Assembly (NCBI GenBank): GCA_017550965.1
Contig: JAFZNK010000015.1
Span: 1 to 41,151, forward strand
Reading direction: 5' to 3'
Length of the DNA stretch: 41,151 nt
Source: Thermoguttaceae bacterium
GTDB lineage: Bacteria > Planctomycetota > Planctomycetia > Pirellulales > Thermoguttaceae
The position numbers and the translations under genes were made by a program. This document shows, piece by piece, positions 1-7,129 of the stretch (position 1 is the first letter of the stretch; the number at the start of each line of letters is the position of its first letter). Under the pieces are notes generated by a model. It saw only the letters and a program-made list of their open reading frames with translations. It made no database searches and had not been told where the DNA came from.

Positions 1-57
1 AATCCGCGTTCCCCTGACGTCAAGCTTACGCTAACGCTATCCGACTACCTGTGTTAG
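1..57 (+). CDS. C-terminal tail of an upstream gene (partial)
   Basis: Frame 1 is open from the window edge to a TAG at 55-57 and encodes 18 residues ending in LTLSDYLC. The other two forward frames close within about 35 bases. A strong terminator begins 17 bases after the stop, which fits a real gene end. Too little is visible to name the product. Confidence 0.4.
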   Translation, partial: NPRSPDVKLTLTLSDYLC

Positions 58-73
58 TCGACGAAGTCTTCAA

Positions 74-106
74 GGGCGCGATCTTCGGATCGCGCCCTTT
101 TCTTTT
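74..106 (+). terminator. Rho-independent terminator
   Basis: A perfect 10-bp GC-rich stem (74-83 with 88-97) closes a TTCG tetraloop and is followed by TTTTCTTTT. It ends the transcription unit entering from the left and insulates galE. Confidence 0.9.
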
Positions 107-163
107 GGCGTTTCAAACGCTCTAACAAACGAAACGGCGCGGAAAACCGCCGTTTTTCGCGAC

Positions 164-191
164 TTGACGTTCCGGCGAATTCTCGTATAAT
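164..191 (+). promoter_or_regulatory. Sigma70-type promoter of galE
   Basis: TTGACG (164-169) and a perfect TATAAT (186-191) are separated by 16 bases. The start codon of galE lies about 70 bases downstream, leaving a short untranslated leader. Confidence 0.8.
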
Positions 192-263
192 AGCGGCGCG
201 TCGCCAACGGCGCGGCGTTCTTTGAACAACACGATTCTAACCAGAAAGAACGGGAAACTTTAA

Positions 264-1274
264 ATGGCGGTTCTCTTAACAGGCGGCGCGGGCTACATCG
301 GGTCTCATACGGCTCTTGAATTTTTGGAAGCGGGCGTCGACGTCGTCGTCGTCGACAATTTCTGCAACAGCTCCCCCGAAGCGATCAAACGCGTCGAAAA
401 ACTCACGGGCAAATCGGTCAAATTGTACGAAGCGGACGTCTGCGACAAAGAGGCGACGCGTAAAATCTTCGAAGAAAACAAAATCGACGCGGTCGTTCAT
501 TTCGCGGGCTACAAAGCGGTCGGCGAATCGGTCGCCAAGCCGTTGGAATACTATCGCAACAACCTCAATTCCGCGCTGGTTGTCTGCGAGTTGATGAGAG
601 AATTCGGCGTTTCCAAGATCGTCTTCAGTTCGTCGGCGACCGTCTACGGAAAATCGAAGAACGTCCCGTTTGAAGAAAGCGACGAAGGGCTCGGCTGCAC
701 GAACCCCTACGGATGGACGAAGTTTATGATCGAACAGATTCTGACCGACTTCGCCAAGTCGGACGCGTCGCTGTCCGTAACGTTGTTGCGCTACTTCAAC
801 CCCGTCGGCGCGCACCCAAGCGGAGAGATCGGCGAAGATCCGGCGGGAATCCCCAACAACCTCGCCCCGTACGTCTGCCAGGTCGCCGTTGGAAAGCGCG
901 AAAAGCTCAACGTCTTTGGAAACGACTACGACACCCCCGACGGCACCGGCGTGCGCGACTACATCCACGTCGTCGATTTGGCCAGAGGACACGTCCAGGC
1001 ATACCTTAAAGCGGAGCCAGGCGTTCAGATTTTCAACCTTGGCACGGGCGTCGGCTACAGCGTTCTCGATCTCGTTCGCGCGTTCGAACGAGTCAACGGA
1101 GTGAAAATCCCCTACGAAATCGTCGATCGTCGTCCCGGCGACGTCGACAAATGCTACGCGAACGTGGATCGCGCCTGCCGCGTCCTCGGCTGGAAAGCCG
1201 TCTACGGACTTGACGAAATGTGCCGCGACGCATATAATTGGCAACGCAAATATCCGAACGGATATCGCGGCTAA
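264..1274 (+). CDS. galE: UDP-glucose 4-epimerase
   Basis: Cytosolic short-chain dehydrogenase/reductase that interconverts UDP-glucose and UDP-galactose (Leloir pathway and precursor supply for surface polysaccharides). The 336-residue length is normal for GalE. The NAD-binding glycine motif GGAGYIGSH is at residues 7-15, the catalytic Ser is in SSSATVYG near residue 124, and the YxxxK pair is Tyr149/Lys153 in NPYGWTK. The C-terminal substrate part contains RYFNPVGAH and GTGVRDYIHVVDL, typical of the family. The ATG start gives the exact expected N-terminus (MAVLLTGGAGYIG). It is a single gene under its own promoter, followed 9 bases later by a tRNA gene. A UDP-GlcNAc or UDP-glucuronate epimerase specificity cannot be excluded from sequence alone. 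Confidence 0.95.
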   Translation: MAVLLTGGAGYIGSHTALEFLEAGVDVVVVDNFCNSSPEAIKRVEKLTGKSVKLYEADVCDKEATRKIFEENKIDAVVHFAGYKAVGESVAKPLEYYRNNLNSALVVCELMREFGVSKIVFSSSATVYGKSKNVPFEESDEGLGCTNPYGWTKFMIEQILTDFAKSDASLSVTLLRYFNPVGAHPSGEIGEDPAGIPNNLAPYVCQVAVGKREKLNVFGNDYDTPDGTGVRDYIHVVDLARGHVQAYLKAEPGVQIFNLGTGVGYSVLDLVRAFERVNGVKIPYEIVDRRPGDVDKCYANVDRACRVLGWKAVYGLDEMCRDAYNWQRKYPNGYRG

Positions 1275-1283
1275 TCGCCATAA

Positions 1284-1357
1284 GTCCCCGTAGCTCAGTT
1301 GGATAGAGCGACGGTTTCCTAAACCGTAGGTCACAGGTTCGAATCCTGCCGGGGATA
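1284..1357 (+). tRNA. tRNA-Arg (anticodon CCT)
   Basis: A 74-base cloverleaf. The acceptor strands GTCCCCG and CGGGGAT pair (G1-U72 closing) with A73 as discriminator. The D arm is AGCTCAGTTGGATAGAGC, the anticodon stem ACGGT/ACCGT encloses TTCCTAA with CCT at positions 34-36, and the T arm contains the invariant GGTTCGAATCC. It decodes AGG. No CCA is encoded. Confidence 0.95.
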
Positions 1358-1361
1358 TTTC

Positions 1362-1398
1362 GGGCTCTTTTGGGCGTTCCCATCAGAGCCCTTTTTTT
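1362..1398 (+). terminator. Terminator of the tRNA gene
   Basis: GGGCTC (1362-1367) pairs with GAGCCC (1386-1391) and is followed directly by seven T residues. Confidence 0.8.
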
Positions 1399-1614
1399 AT
1401 AGATTCTTCGGCGTTTTACGGGTTCCGCGCGTTTTTGGGGTTGTCTTTAATATCCCTTATTTTCCCTCAATATATCGCTTTTAATGTACCCGTTTCTGTA
1501 CCCGTCTTTTTGGGGGTACGCTTTCAAGGCGTCCCCTGGCGTTCCGGCGTTCGCTACGCTTCGTTCGTCGCGGCGTACTTGTCGCGCTTGCGTTCGTCGC
1601 TTTGTTAAGATAAA
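1399..1614. other. Intergenic stretch, no gene seen
   Basis: Between the tRNA terminator and the next hairpin there is no supportable gene. A short forward open frame here (from 1484) has no ribosome binding site and a composition like non-coding DNA. The 3' side of tRNA genes is a common integration site, but I found no duplicated tRNA end in the window. Confidence 0.5.
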
Positions 1615-1643
1615 AAGGCCGCGCTCTTTTGGGGCGCGGCCTT
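1615..1643 (-). terminator. Terminator closing the small-gene cluster
   Basis: AAAGGCCGCGC and its near-perfect complement form a long stem. On the minus strand the hairpin is followed by TTTTTATC, and it lies just beyond the stop of the last minus-strand small gene (1671). The T-rich flank on the other side may let it work in both directions. Confidence 0.8.
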
Positions 1644-1670
1644 TCTATTGGGAGTCAACAGGTTGACGTC

Positions 1671-1895
1671 TTACAGCTTCGGAATCCCTTTCGGACGCAT
1701 GTCGTCGGGGAGGAAGTTCGCGATAAGTTCTGAACCGTTGTTCTCCTTAAAGGAAGAACTAGTTTCTCTGAGTTCGTCTATTTCTCTCCTAGTAAAAAGG
1801 TTGTCTGGAATTACCCAATAGTAGTCGCCGTTGATTTTTAAATAATCAGCGTCAGAATTAAGCAATTTCTGCAACGACTCGCTATAAGTTGTCAT
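1671..1895 (-). CDS. Small protein with conserved FLPDD-RPKGIPKL tail (copy 1)
   Basis: A 74-residue cytosolic-looking protein without signal peptide or membrane helix. I do not recognise the family. It is clearly paralogous to the products at 2313-2534 and 2548-2766. The three share an N-terminal L-KLL motif, a short I-VNG strand, F(T/x)-EEI-ELR in the middle, and a nearly invariant C-terminus, here NFLPDDMRPKGIPKL. Conservation strongest at the extreme C-terminus suggests that this end is the functional part, perhaps a binding tail or recognition tag (inference). Its start overlaps the end of the upstream small gene by 14 bases, so the two are likely translationally coupled. Base composition is more AT-rich than in the housekeeping genes nearby. 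A DNA-binding antitoxin or an immunity-type protein are both possible, but nothing proves either. Confidence 0.7.
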   Translation of the reverse strand: MTTYSESLQKLLNSDADYLKINGDYYWVIPDNLFTRREIDELRETSSSFKENNGSELIANFLPDDMRPKGIPKL

Positions 1896-2127
1896 TTTTA
1901 ACCCCGCTAATTATCTTCCAAAGAGACTTTGAAAACCTACTTGGGTTTCCTGCTAGTATCTGCGCTATGCTTTCAGAAACCATTTCGTTATAGCTGACTT
2001 TTGCATATTCAGATATTGGTTTAAAGTCTTTATATTTCCCTTCCGTAAACATGATCCTTTGCTCGCTTAGACTGTCATTGTAAACGGTAGTTTTCAAGAC
2101 GTCATTTTTTTGTCTTGCTATCCGCAT
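1882..2127 (-). CDS. Small hypothetical protein, first gene of a two-gene unit
   Basis: An open frame of 81 codons on the minus strand, overlapping the next small gene by 14 bases. The product is not recognised and lacks the FLPDD tail of its neighbours. The true start is uncertain. The first ATG (2127) has no ribosome binding site, and the region before 2053 is homologous to sequence that is upstream of the start codon in the sister unit (2767 onward). The internal ATG at 2052 is preceded by AAAGG at a short distance and would give 56 residues beginning MFTEGKYKDF. I regard 2052 as the more likely start. The C-terminal part (residues 50-81) looks helical with basic and hydrophobic residues. 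Pairing with an overlapping partner gene recalls toxin-antitoxin organisation, but no toxin motif is visible. Confidence 0.45.
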   Translation of the reverse strand: MRIARQKNDVLKTTVYNDSLSEQRIMFTEGKYKDFKPISEYAKVSYNEMVSESIAQILAGNPSRFSKSLWKIISGVKNDNL

Positions 2128-2240
2128 GTGCGCAGCCGGACACGGCGTGCGTTCCAGTCGTCCAGCGTCGATCGTCTGAATGAATCGCCGAAGAGATCCC
2201 CGTAAAAGTCTCGTTTCCCGCTCCCTGTTTCGTGTCTGTC
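2058..2240 (-). repeat. Duplicated upstream segment, copy 1
   Basis: Diverged direct copy of 2780-2950. Shared landmarks on the minus strand are GGCGATTCATTCAG, GACGTCTTGAAAA and CGTTTAC.-TGA.AGTCTA. It includes a weaker version of the promoter-like pair (TTGAAA, 17 bases, CAGTCT) seen in copy 2. Confidence 0.65.
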
Positions 2241-2312
2241 ACACCGATGTGAAAAAGACGATTAAACCCTTGCGACGCCCGCAGCTTTTTCGAGGAGTCA
2301 GCAAGTTGGCGT

Positions 2313-2534
2313 CTATAGCTTCGGAATCCCTTTCGGGCGTATGTCGTCGGGGAGGAAGTTCGCGATAAACGGCTTCTTTTTAAAATATCTTCTCGCCTCG
2401 TCTTCTTTTCGCAAGTCTTCGATCTCTTCTTTCGTAAAAAAACCTTCCGGAAGAGGAAAAACATTATAGCCGTTCACTCTTATAGGCTTACAGTATCTAA
2501 GCAACTTTAATAATGCAGGGCTATACGACGTCAT
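2313..2534 (-). CDS. Small protein with conserved FLPDD-RPKGIPKL tail (copy 2)
   Basis: A 73-residue paralogue of the 1671-1895 product, ending IANFLPDDIRPKGIPKL. The middle carries FFTKEEIEDLRKEDEAR, a likely charged helix. The start is ATG at 2534 with AAGGAG overlapping the stop codon of the preceding paralogue, 13 bases away, so 2548-2766 and this gene form an operon. The sequence just after its stop (ACGCCAACTTGCTGACTCC on the minus strand) resembles the sequence after the 1671-1895 gene, showing that the two units were duplicated with their downstream flanks. No known domain is recognised. Confidence 0.75.
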   Translation of the reverse strand: MTSYSPALLKLLRYCKPIRVNGYNVFPLPEGFFTKEEIEDLRKEDEARRYFKKKPFIANFLPDDIRPKGIPKL

Positions 2535-2547
2535 GTTGGTCGTCTCC

Positions 2548-2766
2548 TTACAGCTTTGGAATACCTTTCGGACGTATGTCGTCGGGTAGGAAGTTCATAA
2601 TCGAGGGTTCTCGTCCAAGGCTCTTCCTATAGTTCTCAAACTCACGCAGTTCTTCTATTTCTTCGTCTGTAAACAGTTCTTTGCGGATTATCCGCATGAG
2701 AGTCCCGTTCACCCGGACAGACGGACTCGTTTCAATTAGTTTGATTAAAGGCGGACAGTAATACAT
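2548..2766 (-). CDS. Small protein with conserved FLPDD-RPKGIPKL tail (copy 3)
   Basis: A 72-residue member of the same family, with VRVNG at residues 18-22, LFTDEEIEELREFE in the middle and NFLPDDIRPKGIPKL at the end. It is the first gene of its unit. GAAGGG lies about 10 bases before the ATG, and a sigma70-like promoter ends about 26 bases upstream. Its divergence from copy 2 is larger in the N-terminal half than at the tail. Function unknown. Confidence 0.75.
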   Translation of the reverse strand: MYYCPPLIKLIETSPSVRVNGTLMRIIRKELFTDEEIEELREFENYRKSLGREPSIMNFLPDDIRPKGIPKL

Positions 2767-2779
2767 AACTTGTTATCCC

Positions 2780-2950
2780 TTCTGCTTGTTTAGACTATCA
2801 CAGTAAACGACAATTTTCAAGACGTCCTCAATGATTTTTGTTCTTACCGCCTACATAAGGCGTTGCGTTCCAATCGTTCCGCGTCTGTCGCCTGAATGAA
2901 TCGCCAAAGGGCTACCCAGCGAAAGTCTCTTTTCTTTCCTGCGATTCCCG
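2780..2950 (-). repeat. Duplicated upstream segment, copy 2
   Basis: Direct, diverged copy of 2058-2240 lying upstream of the 2548-2766 gene. The conserved block runs from GACTTT.. through the GGCGATTCATTCAG landmark to the AGTCTA before the start codon. Short open frames within it are not conserved in frame between the copies. Confidence 0.65.
2792..2820 (-). promoter_or_regulatory. Putative promoter of the small-gene unit
   Basis: On the minus strand TTGAAA (2820-2815) and TAGTCT (2797-2792) are 17 bases apart. The start codon at 2766 would follow a leader of roughly 20 bases that contains a good ribosome binding site. Confidence 0.5.
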
Positions 2951-3236
2951 GAACGCCGCCGTTTTTTAAAAAGCGGATATTCTTGAAAATTAACGACGTA
3001 AGGCCAACAATCCCAAAGAAGCGCAAGAAGACAAAACGAGCCCCAAAAAGCTCGGGGGAGTAATTCCCAAACGCAAAAAAAAGAGTACAATCGGCAGAAA
3101 GGGTCTGCGCGTCGGACGTTTCGTCGACGGTTGCGTCGCGAAACAAGCGTAGATCGCGCGAACAAATTAACAATAGTTTTGGTTCGCTTTATTCGCATTT
3201 CACCTTTTTCCCCACAGACATGAAAGGGTACGCAAC
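2951..3236. other. Intergenic stretch before the acetate-CoA ligase gene
   Basis: Beyond the duplicated segment I see no supportable gene here. Minus-strand open frames lack ribosome binding sites and family resemblance. AAAGGG at 3223-3228 is the ribosome binding site of the next gene. No convincing promoter was identified. Confidence 0.4.
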
Positions 3237-5366
3237 GTGTTGTCCCAAGAACGTTTCGCGAAAATCGACAGAATGTTCAGTCCCAAATCCGTCGCCGTTG
3301 TCGGCGCTTCGGCTAAAAAGGGTACTGTTGGAAACGACGTCCTCCTCAACCTGATCCGCGACTACAAAGGCGAGATCTATCCGGTCAACCCGAAGGGCGG
3401 AGAAATTGAAGGTAAGCAAGCGTATACGACCCTCGCCGAAATACCGGGCGAAGTCGACCTCGTTGCCGTTCTCGTCAACGCGAAATTCGTCGAAAGCGTC
3501 GTCGATCAGGCGATCGAAAAGAAAGTCCAGGCGATCGTCATCATTTCCGCCGGATTCAAAGAAACCGGTAAAGAAGGCGCCGAAATTGAAAAACGTATGG
3601 CCGAAAAAGCCAAGGCCGCCGGCATTCCGATCGTCGGCCCGAACTGCCTCGGCGTCATCAACGCGGAAGCGGGCCTGAACGCTTCGTTCGCGTCGAAGAT
3701 CTGCCAGCCCGGCTCTTTGGCGTTCATCTCCCAGTCCGGCGCGCTGTGCACCTCCGTTCTCGACTTCGCCGAAGAACGTCAAATGGGGTTCAGCAAGTTC
3801 GTCTCCTTCGGCAATAAGTCCGACGTCGACGAAACGGAACTCCTCGAATACCTCGCCGACGACCCGAACACCAAAGCTATCGCGCTCTATCTCGAAAGCA
3901 TCGCCGACGGCAAGGGGTTCATGGACATCGCGTCCAAGATCTTCTGGGAAAAGGGCAAAGTCGTCCTGTGCCTGAAATCCGGTCGTTCCGCCGAAGGCGC
4001 GAAAGCCGCCAGCAGCCACACCGGCTCGCTCGCCGGTTCCGACGCCGTTTACGACGCGCTCTTCACGCAGTGCGGCGTTCAACGCGTCGACACCATCGCC
4101 CAACTCTTCGACCGCGCGGCTCTGTACACCACGCAGCCGGAACCCAAAGGCAAGAACCTCGCCATCATCACCAACGCCGGCGGCCCCGGCATCATGGCGA
4201 CCGACGGCGCGATCCGCAGCGGACTCAAACTCGCGACGCTCACCGAAGAGACCAACGCGAAACTCAAGGAAGTCATGCCTGCGGCCGGTTCCATTCATAA
4301 CCCGATCGACGTTTTGGGCGACGCGCACAGCGACCGTTACCAAATCGCGACCGAAATCGCCATGAACGACCCGAACGTCGACATGGGCCTCGTCATTTTG
4401 ACGCCTCAGTCGATGACCGACGTCGACAACATCGGCGCCGACCTGCCCGCGGTCATTAAGAAGTCCGGCAAGCCGGTCGTTTGCGCGTTCATGGGCGCCG
4501 CTTCGGTTAAAGAAGGCGTCAACCTGCTCGTCAAACAGGGCGTTCCGAACTACTCCTTCCCCGAAGACGCCGTCGCCGCGCTCGGCGCGTACGTCAAATT
4601 GGCCGAATTCCGCGCCCTGACCGGTCGCGAATACATGGACGCCGCCGACTGCGACGTCGAAAAAGCCGCGAAGATTATCGCCGACTATCTCCAGGACGCC
4701 GACGAAAAGTACCTCACGCAGGCCGACTGCCGCGCGATCTTCGAATGCTACAATCTGCCGCTGTTGGCCAGCTACGTCGCTCACAGCGCCGACGACGCCG
4801 CCGAATTCGTCGAGAAACTCGGCGTCAACGTCGTGATGAAGGTCATGTCCGACGACGTCAAGCATAAGTTCGACGCGGGCGGGGTCATTCTGAACGTTAA
4901 AGGCGGGGAAGCCGCGAAGGCCGCTTACGCGCAAATTTACGCGAACGTCGAAAAGAACGTTCCGGGCGCGAAGATCGACTCGATCCTCATCGAACAAATG
5001 GCCGAGCCGGGCGTGGAAGTCATCCTCGGCTGCAACCGCGACGCCAAAGGTCCGCTCGTGATGATCGGCCACGGCGGAACGTACGCCGAACTCTGGAAAG
5101 ACGTCGCTTTCCGTCTCGCCCCGATGCAGAAGATTTCCGCCGAACGCATGGTTCGCCAAATCAAGACGTTCAAGATGCTCGACGGGTTCCGCGGCGCCGC
5201 CAAGAAAGACGTCGCCGTCCTCGAAAAGACGCTCCTGAGCTTCGCCACGATGCTCGTCAATCACCCCGAAATCGCCGAATGCGACATCAATCCTCTCATC
5301 GTCCACGACGCGGGCAAAGGCTGTTCCGTCGCCGACAGCCGCATCATGCTTCGCCGCGTGAAGTGA
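3237..5366 (+). CDS. Acetate-CoA ligase (ADP-forming), fused alpha and beta subunits
   Basis: Converts acetyl-CoA (or another acyl-CoA) plus ADP and phosphate to the acid, CoA and ATP, giving substrate-level ATP during fermentation. The 709 residues are the normal size of the fused form. Order: CoA-binding Rossmann domain (residues 10-130, starting SPKSVAVVGASAKKGTVGN), succinyl-CoA-synthetase-like ligase domains with VGPNCLGVIN and FISQSGAL, the phosphorylated-His motif SSHTGSLAGSD with His261, then a C-terminal ATP-grasp part ending ECDINPLIV. The start is a GTG at 3237 with AAAGGG eight bases upstream. An in-frame ATG at residue 12 would cut into the conserved N-terminus. Monocistronic, closed by the hairpin at 5469. 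Related acyltransferase-fused Pat proteins carry an extra GNAT domain that is absent here. Confidence 0.92.
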   Translation: MLSQERFAKIDRMFSPKSVAVVGASAKKGTVGNDVLLNLIRDYKGEIYPVNPKGGEIEGKQAYTTLAEIPGEVDLVAVLVNAKFVESVVDQAIEKKVQAIVIISAGFKETGKEGAEIEKRMAEKAKAAGIPIVGPNCLGVINAEAGLNASFASKICQPGSLAFISQSGALCTSVLDFAEERQMGFSKFVSFGNKSDVDETELLEYLADDPNTKAIALYLESIADGKGFMDIASKIFWEKGKVVLCLKSGRSAEGAKAASSHTGSLAGSDAVYDALFTQCGVQRVDTIAQLFDRAALYTTQPEPKGKNLAIITNAGGPGIMATDGAIRSGLKLATLTEETNAKLKEVMPAAGSIHNPIDVLGDAHSDRYQIATEIAMNDPNVDMGLVILTPQSMTDVDNIGADLPAVIKKSGKPVVCAFMGAASVKEGVNLLVKQGVPNYSFPEDAVAALGAYVKLAEFRALTGREYMDAADCDVEKAAKIIADYLQDADEKYLTQADCRAIFECYNLPLLASYVAHSADDAAEFVEKLGVNVVMKVMSDDVKHKFDAGGVILNVKGGEAAKAAYAQIYANVEKNVPGAKIDSILIEQMAEPGVEVILGCNRDAKGPLVMIGHGGTYAELWKDVAFRLAPMQKISAERMVRQIKTFKMLDGFRGAAKKDVAVLEKTLLSFATMLVNHPEIAECDINPLIVHDAGKGCSVADSRIMLRRVK

Positions 5367-5468
5367 GAAGATTTTTGCGCGGCCTCGTTTGCCGCGCGTC
5401 GAATTCGCTCGAAGATTGAGTCGATTGGCGCCGATTGTGCCTAAAATCGACGACCGATCCATTAAGGG

Positions 5469-5497
5469 GACGTCGCGGAAACGCGGCGTCTCTTTTT
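5469..5497 (+). terminator. Terminator of the acetate-CoA ligase gene
   Basis: A 9-bp stem (5469-5477 with 5482-5490, one G-T pair) closes a GAAA tetraloop and is followed by TCTTTTT. A second GC-rich hairpin without T run lies at 5377-5397. Confidence 0.8.
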
Positions 5498-5548
5498 CGA
5501 CCGTTCCAAAGAAGCATGGGGAACTCAAGTTCGAACGGTCGTCCTTTA

Positions 5549-5577
5549 TTGACGCGTACATACGCAATTACCGTTAT
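5549..5577 (+). promoter_or_regulatory. Possible promoter of the clpP pair
   Basis: TTGACG (5549-5554) is followed after 17 bases by CGTTAT, a weak -10 match. It sits between the preceding terminator and the clpP1 start codon. Confidence 0.35.
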
Positions 5578-5605
5578 TGTCACCGAAGACCAAAACAGGA
5601 ACGAA

Positions 5606-6238
5606 ATGTCTTATCAAGATCATTTGCCCATGAACATGGGCCCGATGGCCGCCGGCTACCAGGATTATCAACGTCAACGCAACATGACGTTAGGCGATCT
5701 GTTGTTGGACAACCGCATCGTCTTTCTTCAGGGAGAAATTTCCAGCGGTTCCGCAAACGAGCTGATTATGAAATTGCTCTACCTGCAAAGCGTCAACCGC
5801 CGCAAGGAAATTAGTTTCTACATCAATTCGCCCGGCGGAAGCGTGTCCGCGACTCTGGCGATTTACGACACGATGAGAATTCTGTCGTGCCCCGTGGCCA
5901 CCTACTGCGTCGGCCTGGCCGCGAGCGGCGGCGCGATCCTTCTCGCGGGCGGAACGAAGGGCAAACGCTACGCGCTTCAACACGCGAAAGTCATGATTCA
6001 TCAGCCCTGGGGGGGCGTCGAAGGCCAGATTTCCGACATTGAAATCCAGGCGAACGAAATCGTCAAAGACCGCGCCGTTCTCAACGACATTCTTGCCGAA
6101 GCGACGGGAAAAACCGCCGAGCAAATCGCCAAAGACGTCGAGCGCGACTACTACCTCTCGGCGGAAGAAGCGAAAGATTACGGGCTTGTCGACAACATCC
6201 TGACCAAAGCCCCGACGATCGACGATCAGCCGAAATGA
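5606..6238 (+). CDS. clpP1: ATP-dependent Clp protease proteolytic subunit, first copy
   Basis: Serine peptidase of family S14 that forms the proteolytic barrel loaded by ClpX or ClpA/C ATPases in the cytoplasm. With the ATG at 5606 (CAGGA five bases upstream) it has 210 residues, the usual length. A longer open frame to 5435 would run through the promoter region and is rejected. The catalytic triad is complete: Ser107 in GLAASGGA, His132 in KVMIHQPWGG, Asp181 in ERDYYLSAEEA. SPGGS at residues 75-79 is the conserved glycine-rich strand. The oxyanion region GLAASGG differs from the GQCASMG of the second copy, consistent with the divergent paired ClpPs known from other bacteria that may form mixed rings (inference). 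The next clpP starts 60 bases downstream. Confidence 0.93.
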   Translation: MSYQDHLPMNMGPMAAGYQDYQRQRNMTLGDLLLDNRIVFLQGEISSGSANELIMKLLYLQSVNRRKEISFYINSPGGSVSATLAIYDTMRILSCPVATYCVGLAASGGAILLAGGTKGKRYALQHAKVMIHQPWGGVEGQISDIEIQANEIVKDRAVLNDILAEATGKTAEQIAKDVERDYYLSAEEAKDYGLVDNILTKAPTIDDQPK

Positions 6239-6298
6239 TCGCCAGTTCGCGCCGTTTATTTCAATCAAGAAGATCCGTATCTCAAAGGGAAACAATAT

Positions 6299-6886
6299 AT
6301 GCCGACTATTCCGTTCGTCATTGAAAACAACGGGCGTACCGAACGCGCGATGGATATTTACAGCCGCCTCCTCGAAGACCGCATCGTCTTCCTGGGCACG
6401 GAAGTCAACTCCGAGGTCGCCAACGCGATCGTCGCGCAGCTCCTCTACCTGCAATCGGTCGATCCGAAAGCGGACGTCCACCTTTACATCAATTCGCCCG
6501 GCGGAAGCGTAACCGCGGGGCTCGCCATTTACGACACCATGCAGTATATCAGTTGCGACGTCGCCACGTATTGCATCGGTCAATGCGCGTCGATGGGCGC
6601 CGTTTTGCTCACCGCTGGCGCGCCCGGCAAACGTTTCGCGTTACCCAACGCGCGCGTCATGATCCACCAGCCCCTCGCCGGCATGGAAGGGACCGCCGAA
6701 GAGATCATGATTCACGTCAAGGAATTCCGTAAGACGAAAGAAAAGCTCAACGCGATTTTGCAAAAGCACACCGGCCGCTCGCTCGAAGAAATCGAACGCG
6801 ACACCGACCGCGACAATTTCATGTCGGCGGAAGAAGCGCAAGCGTACGGTTTGCTCGATCAGGTCGTTGAAAAATTCGCTCAGTAA
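6299..6886 (+). CDS. clpP2: ATP-dependent Clp protease proteolytic subunit, second copy
   Basis: A second S14 peptidase of 195 residues with an intact triad: Ser98 in [11 protein letters not shown], His123 in [10 protein letters not shown], Asp172 in [11 protein letters not shown]. This copy is closer to the classical E. coli type. The ATG at 6299 follows AAAGGGA at eight bases. It lies 60 bases behind clpP1 with no terminator between them, so the two are probably co-transcribed and may form a heteromeric barrel. No ClpX gene follows; a terminator closes the operon. Confidence 0.95.
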   Translation: MPTIPFVIENNGRTERAMDIYSRLLEDRIVFLGTEVNSEVANAIVAQLLYLQSVDPKADVHLYINSPGGSVTAGLAIYDTMQYISCDVATYCIGQCASMGAVLLTAGAPGKRFALPNARVMIHQPLAGMEGTAEEIMIHVKEFRKTKEKLNAILQKHTGRSLEEIERDTDRDNFMSAEEAQAYGLLDQVVEKFAQ

Positions 6887-6912
6887 GCCGTTTTTCACAC
6901 GACGCGAAAAAC

Positions 6913-6947
6913 AAAGCCGCCGGACGTTGGTTCGACGGCTTTTTTTA
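6913..6947 (+). terminator. Terminator of the clpP operon
   Basis: AAGCCG pairs with CGGCTT around an imperfect inner stem and is followed by a run of T residues (6940-6946). Confidence 0.75.
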
Positions 6948-6982
6948 TTGGAAAACCGTTCGTCCTTCGGGGACGGCTCTCC

Positions 6983-7010
6983 TTGTAAAATTTTTAAACA
7001 GCCTTATACT
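6983..7010 (+). promoter_or_regulatory. Putative promoter of the DUF1559 gene
   Basis: TTGTAA (6983-6988) and TATACT (7005-7010), 16 bases apart, lie about 120 bases before the start codon in an AT-rich stretch following the clpP terminator. Confidence 0.55.
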
Positions 7011-7129
7011 TTATGTTGGGTTAAGGCGTTGCGAATTTTTCCGCGCCCCCCGCAAAAAGTTTTCCATTTTTTAATCGTCGTATGTTTTGTCGAACGTTTT
7101 ACGCTCGACGCAGAGCTTGGAGTCCAATA

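Noticed and set aside
276..1334. A long minus-strand frame opposite galE and reaching into the tRNA gene.
   Set aside because: Antisense shadow of galE. It would start inside the tRNA and has no recognisable product.
2102..2464. A 120-codon minus-strand frame overlapping two small genes.
   Set aside because: It crosses the duplicated segment and the end of the 73-residue gene in another frame, and the frame is not preserved in the sister copy.
3189..5567. A 792-codon open frame on the minus strand opposite the acetate-CoA ligase gene.
   Set aside because: It is the mirror of a strongly biased coding sequence (GC-rich third positions), with a repetitive Arg, Val, Asp and Phe composition and no family match. 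The plus strand encodes a complete known enzyme.
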